Shown in pieces: positions 27,202 to 35,641 of a DNA stretch of 64,000 bases. Position 1 is the first letter of the stretch. The number at the start of each line of letters is the position of its first letter. Source of the stretch: Streptomyces sp. NBC_01244 (lineage in GTDB: Bacteria; Actinomycetota; Actinomycetes; Streptomycetales; Streptomycetaceae); assembly GCF_035987325.1 (NCBI RefSeq), contig NZ_CP108488.1, positions 4,712,001 through 4,776,000 of the forward strand, in the 5' to 3' direction. The position numbers were made by a program, and so were the translations under genes. The notes under the pieces are model-generated. The model was not told the origin of the DNA and did no database searches. It worked only from the letters and a program-made list of their open reading frames with translations.

Positions 27202-28085
27202 AGCCCGGCCTTCCGGTAGCGGGCCATCAGCGCGGCGTAGGAGCCGGCGATGAGGCCGAGGATGACGAGCAGGTAGACGAAGCCGGCGGCGCCCGAGGGG
27301 CCCGTGCTGCCGGGGAAGCCGGAGTCGGCACCGAGGAAGGCGGTCTGCAGACCGTCGATGAGGCTCATCGGGGAGAACAGGCCCAGCCACTCGATGACCC
27401 CGGTCGAGCCCGTCTCGTGGGCGATGGCCTGGACGACGGACACGGCGCCGTAGGGGATCAGGAGCACGGCGATGATGGCGGCGACGCCGAAGCCGCGGCG
27501 CGGGGTGAGCGCGGCCATGACCAGGCCGAGGCCGGAGAAGAGCAGCGACAGCAGCAGTACCGACACCAGTGCCTGCCCGAATCCCTTGGTCTGGTCGGCG
27601 AAGTCGAACTTCGCCAGCAGCGCGCCGATCCACATGATCAGCAGCGGGGTGGCGGTGAGGATGAACAGGGCCGAGGCCATGGCCGCGAACTTGGCCACGA
27701 CGTAGTCGACGCGTTCGATCGGACGCGAGAAGTACAGCGGCACCGTCTTGAAGCGCAGGTCCCGCGAGACGGACTGCGGTGCCTGGGAGGCCAGGTAGAG
27801 GTAGACGATCACCTGGGTGGTCATGGCGTAGGTCGTGTACTTGATGGGCAGTGCCGTGGAGCCGGGCACGGTGATGGCGACCGCGACGAGGATCAGCGCG
27901 GGGACGCACATCACCGCGAAGAGCAGCATCGGCAGCACCTTGGACTTGGCCGAGCGGCCGAGTCCGTAGGCGCCGCGCAGGGACTGCGCGAACAGCGACT
28001 TGCGGGCGTAGGAGCGGCCGAGCCGGGGACCGTCGTAGGACCGGTAGCCGATGTTGTGGATCTGGGTCGAGGTGTCAGGCGCCAT
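27198..28085 (-). CDS. ABC-2 type transporter permease
   Basis: 295 residues. A long basic cytoplasmic N terminus (IHNIGYRSYDGPRLGR) precedes about six membrane segments (VLPMLLFAVMCVPALILVAV, ALFILTATPLLIMWIGALL, GLGLVMAALTPRRGFGVAAI). The QSVSRDLRFKTVPLYFSRPI loop is typical of the family. The start lies 11 bp inside the upstream ATPase gene and the stop overlaps the next ATPase, so the operon is translationally coupled. Confidence 0.9.
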   Translation of the reverse strand: MAPDTSTQIHNIGYRSYDGPRLGRSYARKSLFAQSLRGAYGLGRSAKSKVLPMLLFAVMCVPALILVAVAITVPGSTALPIKYTTYAMTTQVIVYLYLASQAPQSVSRDLRFKTVPLYFSRPIERVDYVVAKFAAMASALFILTATPLLIMWIGALLAKFDFADQTKGFGQALVSVLLLSLLFSGLGLVMAALTPRRGFGVAAIIAVLLIPYGAVSVVQAIAHETGSTGVIEWLGLFSPMSLIDGLQTAFLGADSGFPGSTGPSGAAGFVYLLVILGLIAGSYAALMARYRKAGL

Positions 28086-29130
28086 CGGAACCGGCTCCCT
28101 TCTGCTGGGTGGTGGACTGGGCCTTGGCCATGTTGGCCGCCCACGCGGCGGACTGGGCCGCGGACTGGGCCGCGGCCCGGGCGGTCGCCGCGTCGCTGTC
28201 GCGGAAGACCTCCGCGATGTGGTGGCGGCGCTGTTCCATGCGGACCAGGCCGATGCCGAGGTCGGCGACCGTGTCGCGGACGGTGTCGTACGTGGCCTCG
28301 CCGGTGGCCTCGACGAGGAGGATGTGGCCGGCTCCGGGCAGGCCCTCCTCCTCGCCCGCGTGCAACGTCAGGCCCGCCTCGGTGAGCGCCTTGCGCAGGG
28401 CGGAGGTGCCGTCCGGGTGGGCGTCGGAGTCGGTGACCTCGACCGCGAGGGTCGTGGTGGTCTGGGTGAAGTCGCTGGTGGAGCTGGAGCGCAGCAGCTT
28501 GCCGCCGTCGACGACCACGACGTGGTCGCAGGTCCGCTCCAGCTCGCCGAGCAGGTGGGAGGTGACCAGGACCGAGATGCCGAAGTCGGTGTAGACGCGG
28601 CGGATCAGGCCCAGCATCTCGTCGCGGCCGACCGGGTCGAGGCCGTTGGTGGGCTCGTCGAGGAGCACCAGTTGCGGGTCGTGGACCAGCGCCTGGGCCA
28701 GCTTGACGCGCTGCTTCATGCCCGTGGAGTAGCCGCCGATGGGGCGGTAGCGCTCCTCGTACAGCCCCACGTGGCGCAGGGTGTCCGCGGTGCGCTCACG
28801 GGCGGCGGTCGGCGGGAGCCCGGACATGCGCGCCATGTGCACGACGAACTCGGTGGCCGAGACGTCGGGGGGCAGGCAGTCGTGTTCGGGCATGTAGCCG
28901 ACGCGCTCGCGGATCGCGCTGCCATGGGTGGCTACGTCGAGTCCGAGCACGGCGGCGGTGCCCTCGGTGGCAGGGGAGAGTCCCAGCAGAATTTTGATCA
29001 GCGTGGACTTGCCGGCTCCGTTGGCGCCCACGAGCCCGGTAACTCCGGGTCCGATGTCCAAGGAGAGCCGGTCGAGGGCGGTCACTCGGGGGTACCGCTT
29101 GCTCAGGCTTTCGGTCGCGATGACAGTCAC
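28075..29130 (-). CDS. ABC transporter ATP-binding protein (first gene of double ABC operon)
   Basis: 351 residues, ATG start. Walker A is GANGAGKST, signature YSTGMKQRVKLAQ, Walker B LVLLDEPTNG and H-loop TSHLLGELE. The C-terminal 130 residues include an Ala/Gln-rich tail (AAAQSAAQSAAWAANMAKAQ) likely helical. It leads ATPase-permease-ATPase-permease, an arrangement for one heterodimeric or two linked exporters. The promoter should lie in the region shared with the divergent M24 gene. Confidence 0.92.
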   Translation of the reverse strand: MTVIATESLSKRYPRVTALDRLSLDIGPGVTGLVGANGAGKSTLIKILLGLSPATEGTAAVLGLDVATHGSAIRERVGYMPEHDCLPPDVSATEFVVHMARMSGLPPTAARERTADTLRHVGLYEERYRPIGGYSTGMKQRVKLAQALVHDPQLVLLDEPTNGLDPVGRDEMLGLIRRVYTDFGISVLVTSHLLGELERTCDHVVVVDGGKLLRSSSTSDFTQTTTTLAVEVTDSDAHPDGTSALRKALTEAGLTLHAGEEEGLPGAGHILLVEATGEATYDTVRDTVADLGIGLVRMEQRRHHIAEVFRDSDAATARAAAQSAAQSAAWAANMAKAQSTTQQKGAGSDGA

Positions 29131-29253
29131 GTGAACGACGTTAGTGGCGCACGGAGCCCGGATCGTCAGACCTGGAGCTTGATCCTTTCTCCGCCTTCAG
29201 GACTACGGACCCCGACATAAGACTGACGTAGGGCTGATGCGTACCGGACAAGT

Positions 29254-29262
29254 TTGTCCACA
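29254..29262 (+). promoter_or_regulatory. DnaA box in a divergent promoter region
   Basis: A perfect TTGTCCACA stands in the 227-bp gap between the ABC operon and the M24 peptidase gene, about 100 bp from the latter's start. Confidence 0.5.
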
Positions 29263-29357
29263 GGTCCGTGCACGGGCCTTGACGTGATCTCCGGTCATTG
29301 TCACATTCATCAGTGTCAAGTTACGGGCGCGTACGGCTACATGGACGGACGGCTGGC

Positions 29358-30227
29358 ATGGCTGGGGACACCAGGCAACGCACGAAGCGACGCACCACGG
29401 AACTCTCCGCCGAGCTGCGCGGGTTCAAGGAGGTGCAGCGCCTCTCCTACGAGTGCGCAGAGGCCGTCGCGGCGCAGCTGCGCCCCGGCGTGACCGAGCG
29501 CGAGGCCGCGCGGATGCAGCGCGAGTGGCTGCGCGAGCGCGGGGTGCGGGACTGGTTCCACATGCCGTTCGCGTGGTTCGGGGACCGGACCGCCTTCACC
29601 AACTTCAAGATCCCCCTGCAGTTCTTCCCGACGAACCGGGCCCTGGAGCCGGGGATGCCGTTCATCCTCGACATGGCCCCGGTCTACAAGGGCCACACCG
29701 CGGACATCGGGTACTCGGGCAGCCTCGGTCTCAACCCGGTGCAGGACCGGCTCATGTCGGATCTGCAGGCGCACCGCACGCTGATCCTCGACCAGGTGCG
29801 CGAGCGCCGCTCCCTGCGCGACATATACGGGGAGGTGGAGCGGCTGATGATCAGCCAGGGGTACACGAACCGGCACCGGGCCTACCCCTTCGGCGTCATC
29901 GCGCACAAGATAGACCGGGTCAAGGAGCGGAGCTGGGCACCGACCGCGTTCGGGTTCGGCACGCAGGCCCTGAAGGGCCTGGCCTCCGACGCCCTGCGCG
30001 GCCACCGCGAGGGCTGGTCCCCGCTGTGGAGCCCCTACCGCTTCTCCGATCACCCGCCCCAGCCCGGCCTGTGGGCGGTGGAGCCGCACCTGGGTTTCCG
30101 GGGCACCGGCGCGAAGTTCGAGGAGATCCTGGTCGTCACCGACTCCCGGGACCCCGAGGAGAGCGCGTACTGGCTGGACGACGATCTGCCGCACGTGCGG
30201 CGCTGGGCTGAGGAGAAGACGGCATGA
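29358..30227 (+). CDS. M24-family metallopeptidase (Xaa-Pro peptidase-like)
   Basis: 289 residues from ATG 29358. The pita-bread fold is suggested by LRPGVTEREAARM, PFILDMAPVYKGHTADIGYS (two Asp), a His in RHRAYPFGVIAHKI, and WAVEPHLGFRG and GAKFEEILVVT (two Glu). The segments between are shorter and the His motif less standard than in true PepP, so substrate range is uncertain. The stop overlaps the next start (ATGA), leading a four-gene unit. Confidence 0.8.
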   Translation: MAGDTRQRTKRRTTELSAELRGFKEVQRLSYECAEAVAAQLRPGVTEREAARMQREWLRERGVRDWFHMPFAWFGDRTAFTNFKIPLQFFPTNRALEPGMPFILDMAPVYKGHTADIGYSGSLGLNPVQDRLMSDLQAHRTLILDQVRERRSLRDIYGEVERLMISQGYTNRHRAYPFGVIAHKIDRVKERSWAPTAFGFGTQALKGLASDALRGHREGWSPLWSPYRFSDHPPQPGLWAVEPHLGFRGTGAKFEEILVVTDSRDPEESAYWLDDDLPHVRRWAEEKTA

Positions 30228-32005
30228 GCGCAATGACGGACGCGGGCCTGGCGGGCGCGCGCGAGCGCTGGGTGAGCACCGGCGGGGTCGAGCTGTGCGT
30301 CGTCGAACTCGGCGACGCGGACCGGCCGACCGTGGTGCTGGTGCACGGGTACCCGGACAGCAAGGAGGTCTGGTCCCAGGTCGCCGAGCGGCTGGCCGCC
30401 CGGTTCCACGTCGTGCTCTACGACGTCCGGGGCCACGGGCGCTCCACGGCCCCGCAGCCGCTGCGCGGCGGGTTCACCCTGGAGAAGCTGACCGACGACT
30501 TCCTCGCGGTCGTGGACGCGGTCAGCCCGGATCGCCCGGTGCACCTGGTCGGCCACGACTGGGGCTCCGTACAGGGCTGGGAGTTCGCGACGGTCGCCCG
30601 TACCGAGGGCCGGATCGCGTCCTTCACCTCGATGTCGGGGCCCTCCCTCGACCACTTCGGGCACTGGATCAAGAAGCGGATGGCCCGGCCCACCCCGCGC
30701 CGGGCGGCCCAGCTGCTGAACCAGGGCGCCAAGTCCTGGTACGTGTACATGCTGCACACCCCCGTACTGCCGGAGCTGGCCTGGCGCGGGCCGCTCGGCA
30801 AGCGGTGGCCGAAGCTCCTGGAGCGGATGGAGAAGGTCCCGGCCGGGGACTATCCGACGGCCTCACTGCCTTCCGACGCCGCGCACGGCGCCTGGCTCTA
30901 CCGGGACAACGTCCGGGCCCGGCTGCGCCGGCCGCGCGCCGACGCGTACGCCCACGTACCGGTGCAGCTGATCACCCCCACCGGGGACTCCTTCCTTTCC
31001 GAGCGGCTCTACGACGAGCTGGAGCTGTGGGCCCCGGACCTGGTGCGGCGCACCCTGCCGGCCAAGCACTGGGTGCCGCGGACCCGGCCCGACCAGCTGG
31101 CCGCGTGGATCACCGAGTTCGTCACCTCACGGGAGGAGCCCGCCACACGGGCACCGGAACAGAAGGCCCCGGGCAGGTACGCGGACCGCTTCGGCGGCCA
31201 GCTGGTCCTGGTCACCGGAGCAGCCAGCGGCATCGGCCGGGCCACCGCCTTCGCGTTCGCCGAGGCCGGCGCCCGTGTGGTGTGCGTGGACCGGGACGCC
31301 GACGGCGCGTCCCGCACCGCCGACATGGCGCGCCTGGTCGGCTCGCCGCAGGCCTGGGGCGAGTGCGTCGACGTCAGCGACGAGCAGGCCATGGAGAAGC
31401 TCGCCGCGAAGGTCGCCTCCGAGTACGGGATCGTCGACGTCCTGGTCAACAACGCCGGGATCGGCCTGTCGGGCCCCTTCCTGGACACGACCGCCGAGGA
31501 CTGGAAGAAGGTCCTCGACGTCAACCTGTGGGGCGTCATCCACGGCTGCCGGCTTTTCGGCAAGCAGATGGCCGAGCGCGGCCAGGGCGGGCACATCGTC
31601 AACACCGCCTCCGCCGCCGCCTACCTTCCGTCCAAGACCCTGCCCGCCTACAGCACCTCCAAGGCGGCGGTGCTGATGCTCAGCGAGTGCCTGCGGGCCG
31701 AGCTGGCCTCGAAGTCCATCGGGGTGTCGGCGATCTGCCCCGGCATCGTGAACACCAACATCACCGCCACCTCCCGGTTCGCCGGAGTGGACGAGGCCGA
31801 GGAGAAGCGGCGCCAGCAGAAGTCCTCCCGGCTCTACGGGCTGCGCAACTTCCCGCCGGAGAAGGTCGCGGACGCGATCCTGCTCGCGGTCGTGAAGAAC
31901 CAGGCCGTGGTCCCGGTGACCCCCGAGTCCAAGGGCGCCCTGTGGATGTCCCGGTTCGCGCCGGGGACCCTGCGGCGGTTCGCGAAACTGGAGCCCAAGC
32001 TGTGA
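30224..32005 (+). CDS. Fusion of alpha/beta hydrolase and short-chain dehydrogenase
   Basis: 593 residues in two enzymes. Residues about 15-300 are an alpha/beta hydrolase of the epoxide-hydrolase type (LVHGYPDSKEVW, DVRGHGRST, nucleophile Asp in GHDWGS, His in AKHWVP). About 325-590 is an SDR with VTGAASGIGRAT, NNAGIGLSG, catalytic Ser in NTASAAAYLP and Tyr/Lys in AYSTSKAAV. Known as a fused form in actinobacteria and often linked to lipid or xenobiotic oxidation. Overlaps both neighbours by 4 bp. Confidence 0.9.
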   Translation: MSAMTDAGLAGARERWVSTGGVELCVVELGDADRPTVVLVHGYPDSKEVWSQVAERLAARFHVVLYDVRGHGRSTAPQPLRGGFTLEKLTDDFLAVVDAVSPDRPVHLVGHDWGSVQGWEFATVARTEGRIASFTSMSGPSLDHFGHWIKKRMARPTPRRAAQLLNQGAKSWYVYMLHTPVLPELAWRGPLGKRWPKLLERMEKVPAGDYPTASLPSDAAHGAWLYRDNVRARLRRPRADAYAHVPVQLITPTGDSFLSERLYDELELWAPDLVRRTLPAKHWVPRTRPDQLAAWITEFVTSREEPATRAPEQKAPGRYADRFGGQLVLVTGAASGIGRATAFAFAEAGARVVCVDRDADGASRTADMARLVGSPQAWGECVDVSDEQAMEKLAAKVASEYGIVDVLVNNAGIGLSGPFLDTTAEDWKKVLDVNLWGVIHGCRLFGKQMAERGQGGHIVNTASAAAYLPSKTLPAYSTSKAAVLMLSECLRAELASKSIGVSAICPGIVNTNITATSRFAGVDEAEEKRRQQKSSRLYGLRNFPPEKVADAILLAVVKNQAVVPVTPESKGALWMSRFAPGTLRRFAKLEPKL

Positions 32006-32925
32006 GCGGGGCGGTCGCGGGCAGGGCGGCCCCGTACGCGATCGCGCCGCGCCGGGTGGCCTTCGACTGGAAGACCACCCCGCTGCACTGGATACCGGGC
32101 GAGCCCACCGCCACCCACGTCGTCAACGTGCTGCACCTGCTGCTGCCCGCCGGTGAGCGGTGGTTCGTGAAGGTCTTCAAGGAGGGCCTGCCCCTGGTCA
32201 CGGACCCGAAGCTGCGCAGCGAGGTGAAGGGGTTCATGGGCCAGGAGGCCACGCACAGCGTGCAGCACTCCTACGTCCTGGACCACCTCGCCGAACAGCG
32301 GCTCCCCACGGAGGCGTACACGAAGTACGTGGACTTCCTCTTCGAGAAGCTGCTCGGGGAGACCCCGCCGTTCGGTGCCCCGATCACGGCGCAGGAGTGG
32401 CTGCGCTTCCGGCTCTCGCTGGTCGCCGCGATCGAGCAGTTCACGGCGGTCCTCGGCGACTGGGTGCTCGGCGCCGAGGGGCTGGACGCGGCCGGAGCGG
32501 ACGAGGTCATGCTCGATCTGCTGCGCTGGCACGGTGCGGAGGAGGTCGAGCACCGCTCCGTCGCCTTCGACATGTACCAGCACTGCGGCGGCTCGGGCCT
32601 GCCCCGCTACGCCCGGCGCATCGAGGGCATGGCCGTGGTCGCACCGGTCCTGGGCTGGCTGTGGATCGCGGGGGCCTCGTACCTCCTGCGCAACGACCCC
32701 GAGCTGCGCGGACGGACCCGCTATTCGCTGCGCGAGCACAACCGGGCCGTGGCCAAGGGTCTGCTGCCCACTTGGAGAGAGCTCGGCATGGCCATACCCC
32801 GCTACCTGCGGCGGTCGTACCATCCCTCGCAGGAGGGCTCGCTGCGCAGGGCGGTCGAGTACCTCGCGGCATCACCTGCCGCCCGGTCCGCCGCGGGCGC
32901 GGTCGGCCGAGCCGCCATGTCGTAG
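32002..32925 (+). CDS. Metal-dependent hydrolase, PF10118-type
   Basis: 307 residues, GTG overlapping the SDR stop. A helical protein with a di-iron-like set of acidic and His residues: FMGQEATHSVQHS, AIEQFTAVLGDW and HGAEEVEHRSVAFD. These match the family annotated as predicted metal-dependent hydrolase (ferritin-like core). It is usually found beside SDR or lipid-modifying genes, as here. The substrate is unknown. Confidence 0.85.
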   Translation: MSGAVAGRAAPYAIAPRRVAFDWKTTPLHWIPGEPTATHVVNVLHLLLPAGERWFVKVFKEGLPLVTDPKLRSEVKGFMGQEATHSVQHSYVLDHLAEQRLPTEAYTKYVDFLFEKLLGETPPFGAPITAQEWLRFRLSLVAAIEQFTAVLGDWVLGAEGLDAAGADEVMLDLLRWHGAEEVEHRSVAFDMYQHCGGSGLPRYARRIEGMAVVAPVLGWLWIAGASYLLRNDPELRGRTRYSLREHNRAVAKGLLPTWRELGMAIPRYLRRSYHPSQEGSLRRAVEYLAASPAARSAAGAVGRAAMS

Positions 32926-32935
32926 GGAGCCGGGA

Positions 32936-33850
32936 TTGTCCGAGCAGGCAGTAGCCGAGTACCGGATCGAGGATCTGGCGCACCACAGCGGTGCGACCGT
33001 CCGCACGATCCGGGCGTACCAAGACCGCGGTCTGCTGCCGAAGCCGGAGCGGCGAGGCCGTTCCAATGTCTACCGGGACACGCATCTGGCGCGGCTGCGC
33101 CAGATCGCCGACCTGCTGGACCGCGGATACACCCTGGCCTCCATCAAGGAACTGCTGGAGGCCTGGGACGCGGGCCGCGGTCTCGGCGGAGTCCTCGGGC
33201 TGGTGGCCGAGGTGCACGGGCCGTGGACGGACGAGGAGGCGGCCCGGATAAGCCGGGACGAGCTGAACGAGCGGTTCGGCGGCAAGCCCGACGACGAAGC
33301 GGTCGGCGAGGCGTGCGAGCTGGGCGTGCTGGAGCGGATCCCGGGGCGCCCGGACCAGTTCCTCGTACCGTCCCCGCAGGAGCTGTCCGTGGCCGCCGAG
33401 CTGTACGCCGCCGGGGTCCCGCTGCCCGCGATCACCGGTCATCTACGGGAGCTGCGCGGGCAGGTGGAGCTCATCGCCTCGCGCTTCCTGGAATTCACCA
33501 CGGAGCACGTCTTCGCCCGGTACCTGGGGGCCGTCCCGCCGACGGACTCCGACGCGGCCGAGGCGGCGACGATGGTACGGAGACTGCGGCCACTGGCCCA
33601 GCAGACGGTGGACGCGGAACTGGCGCGGGCGATGCGCCTCTTCGCCACCCGGCACCTGCAGCGCCACCTCGGGGCCGTCGGGACCCCCCAGCCGTCCGGG
33701 CCGGCCCCGGTGGCGCTGCCCGCGGACACCGTGCGGGCGGTGCAGGACCTGGTGGGGCCGGACCATGTGGCGGAGTTCGTCCGGGCCGCCACGGAGCGGG
33801 AGTTGCAGGCCCGCACGATGAACGATCTGGCCAGTCGCGGAGGCCGGTAG
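32936..33850 (+). CDS. MerR-family transcriptional regulator
   Basis: 304 residues from TTG 32936, with AGGGAG correctly spaced upstream. The winged HTH (IEDLAHHSGATVRTIRAYQD, RGRSNVYRD, LARLRQIADLLDRGYTLASI) is at the N terminus. The ~220-residue C-terminal part is a helical sensor without MerR metal Cys. It lies last in the M24/hydrolase-SDR/PF10118 unit and probably controls it. Confidence 0.88.
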   Translation: MSEQAVAEYRIEDLAHHSGATVRTIRAYQDRGLLPKPERRGRSNVYRDTHLARLRQIADLLDRGYTLASIKELLEAWDAGRGLGGVLGLVAEVHGPWTDEEAARISRDELNERFGGKPDDEAVGEACELGVLERIPGRPDQFLVPSPQELSVAAELYAAGVPLPAITGHLRELRGQVELIASRFLEFTTEHVFARYLGAVPPTDSDAAEAATMVRRLRPLAQQTVDAELARAMRLFATRHLQRHLGAVGTPQPSGPAPVALPADTVRAVQDLVGPDHVAEFVRAATERELQARTMNDLASRGGR

Positions 33851-33861
33851 TGCTCGCTCAG

Positions 33862-33941
33862 TAGTCCACAGGCCGGATCACGCTTTTGTCACCGAAACCG
33901 GCGCAAAGGGCTGTGGACAAGTCCGACCGACCTGTGGGGAA
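33862..33941. promoter_or_regulatory. Three DnaA-box-like sites between convergent genes
   Basis: A perfect TGTGGACAA (33912-33920, - strand box) is flanked by TAGTCCACA (33862-33870) and TGTGGGGAA (33933-33941), each one mismatch from consensus. They fill the 105-bp gap between the MerR and aquaporin gene ends. Confidence 0.55.
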
Positions 33942-33955
33942 CCACCCCCGGAGGG

Positions 33956-34771
33956 TCAGCCGACCGCCTGGAACGCCGGCCCGGGTGCGCTGGTTTCAGC
34001 CACCGGACCGATGGTGCCGGTGGTGGTGGAGGTGCCCGTGATGGAAGGGATGCCGGAGGGGGTCGCGGTGGTGGAGGCGGCTGCCCGGCGGGTGCTCCCG
34101 TAGAGCAGGCCCGCGAGGACCAGACCGAGGATTCCGCCGACGAGCTGGGCGGCGACGAACCCCGGCAGCGACTGCGGGGCGATGCCGGTGAAGGAGTCGC
34201 TGAAGCTGCGCCCGATGGTGCCGGCCGGGTTGGCGAAGGACCCGGAGGAGGTGAACCAGATCGCGGCGGCGATGTAGGCGGCGACCGCGGCCGGGATCAG
34301 CTTCGGCCGGCCGATGCGCCCGAGGCCCTGGATCACCAGGACCAGTCCCGCGGTGGCCACGACCTCCCCGACGAGGAGGTGTCCGCCGTCGCGGACCTGG
34401 GTGGAGAAGGCTCCGGGGAGGCGGCCGAACATCGCTTCCGCGAGGACGGCCCCGCCTATGGCCCCGGCGGTCTGGGCCGCCACGTAGACCAGGGCCTCCC
34501 GGCCTTCGAGTCCTTCGCCGCCGGTGCGCCGCCCCCACCAGGCCGTGAGGGTGACCACCGGGTTGAGGTGGGCGCCCGAGAGCGGCCCGAAGAGCGTGAT
34601 GATCAGCCCGAGCCCGATGGCCGAGGCGAGCGAGTTGGCGACCAGGGCCACGCCCGTATCCGAGGTGAGCGCGGCGGCCTGGATTCCTGATCCGATGACG
34701 ACCACGAGGAGGGCTGCGGTGCCGACGAGCTCGGCGGTCGCACGCCGCGACAGAGACGCACTATTTGTCAT
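33956..34771 (-). CDS. Aquaporin / MIP-family channel
   Basis: 271 residues with six membrane helices. The two NPA-type boxes are LNPVVT (first, NPV variant) and FANPAGTIGRSF (second, canonical with the following Arg). It facilitates passage of water, glycerol or similar solutes across the membrane. The C-terminal 35 residues are Thr/Pro-rich and probably disordered. ATG 34769-34771 is preceded by GGGGAAG. Divergent from kptA. Confidence 0.9.
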   Translation of the reverse strand: MTNSASLSRRATAELVGTAALLVVVIGSGIQAAALTSDTGVALVANSLASAIGLGLIITLFGPLSGAHLNPVVTLTAWWGRRTGGEGLEGREALVYVAAQTAGAIGGAVLAEAMFGRLPGAFSTQVRDGGHLLVGEVVATAGLVLVIQGLGRIGRPKLIPAAVAAYIAAAIWFTSSGSFANPAGTIGRSFSDSFTGIAPQSLPGFVAAQLVGGILGLVLAGLLYGSTRRAAASTTATPSGIPSITGTSTTTGTIGPVAETSAPGPAFQAVG

Positions 34772-34906
34772 ACTTTTCTTCCCCTTGAGTGGCAGTTCAG
34801 CGGAAAATCTATTCCGTATCTTGGAAACGCGATAGGGGGAGTCCAGGTTCGGGAGAACGGCGAAAAATCGCTGCGCCGGACCCGGCCGAGCCGTCACGCT
34901 GGGCGA

Positions 34907-35446
34907 ATGAATGACAAGCGCACCGTCAAGGTGTCCAAATACGTCTCGAAACACCTCCGCCATCAGCCGGAACGGATCGGACTGGTGCTCGACCCGCACG
35001 GCTGGGTGGAGATCGATGATCTTCTGAGCGCCACGGCCGCCCACGGCTTTCCCATCAGCCGGGCCGAGCTCGACCACGTGGTCGCGGCCAACGACAAACA
35101 GCGGTTCGCCGTCGAAGGCAGCCGGATCCGCGCCAGCCAGGGACACACCGTCCCCGTGGACCTGGGCCTGCCGGAGGCCGAACCGCCCGCGTACCTCTAC
35201 CACGGCACCGTCGCGGCCGCCCTGGACGCGATCCGCGCCGAGGGACTGCGCCCGATGGCCCGCCACCACGTCCACCTCTCCCCGGACCGGGAGACCGCGA
35301 CCCGCGTCGGCGCACGCCGCGGCCGGCCGGTCGTCCTCGCCGTGGACGCGCGGGCGATGCGCGCCGCGGGGCACGTCTTTCGGATCAGCGCCAATGGGGT
35401 GTGGCTGGCGGACTCCGTGCCGCCGCAATTCCTGCGGTTCCAATAA
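34907..35446 (+). CDS. kptA: RNA 2'-phosphotransferase (KptA/Tpt1)
   Basis: 179 residues, the usual length. It transfers a 2'-phosphate from RNA to NAD+. Family motifs are present: KYVSKHLRHQPERIGL (catalytic Arg/His), YHGTVAAALDAI, HHVHLSPD and VFRISANGVWLADSVPP. The start is ATG 34907. Bacterial KptA has no known tRNA-splicing role, and its physiological substrate here is unknown. Monocistronic. Confidence 0.93.
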   Translation: MNDKRTVKVSKYVSKHLRHQPERIGLVLDPHGWVEIDDLLSATAAHGFPISRAELDHVVAANDKQRFAVEGSRIRASQGHTVPVDLGLPEAEPPAYLYHGTVAAALDAIRAEGLRPMARHHVHLSPDRETATRVGARRGRPVVLAVDARAMRAAGHVFRISANGVWLADSVPPQFLRFQ

Positions 35447-35641
35447 CCCGGAGATGCCCGGGAGAAGCACCGGAGATCCCAGGAAGAAGCCGGGAAGAAG
35501 ATCCGGAGAAGCCCCACAAGCCCCGGAATTCACCGAGGGATTGTCAGATCATCCCCCTACGCTGTTCCTCACTCCGGGATCTGTGAGGGGGGTACCTCGC
35601 GGTCGCCGAACAACCCGTACCAGCACGCGAGGTGACGCCCC

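Noticed and set aside
30295..32001. Open frame running through the hydrolase-SDR gene in another frame
   Set aside because: Only its 3' part from GTG 32002 has family motifs (PF10118); the rest is a shadow of the fusion gene.
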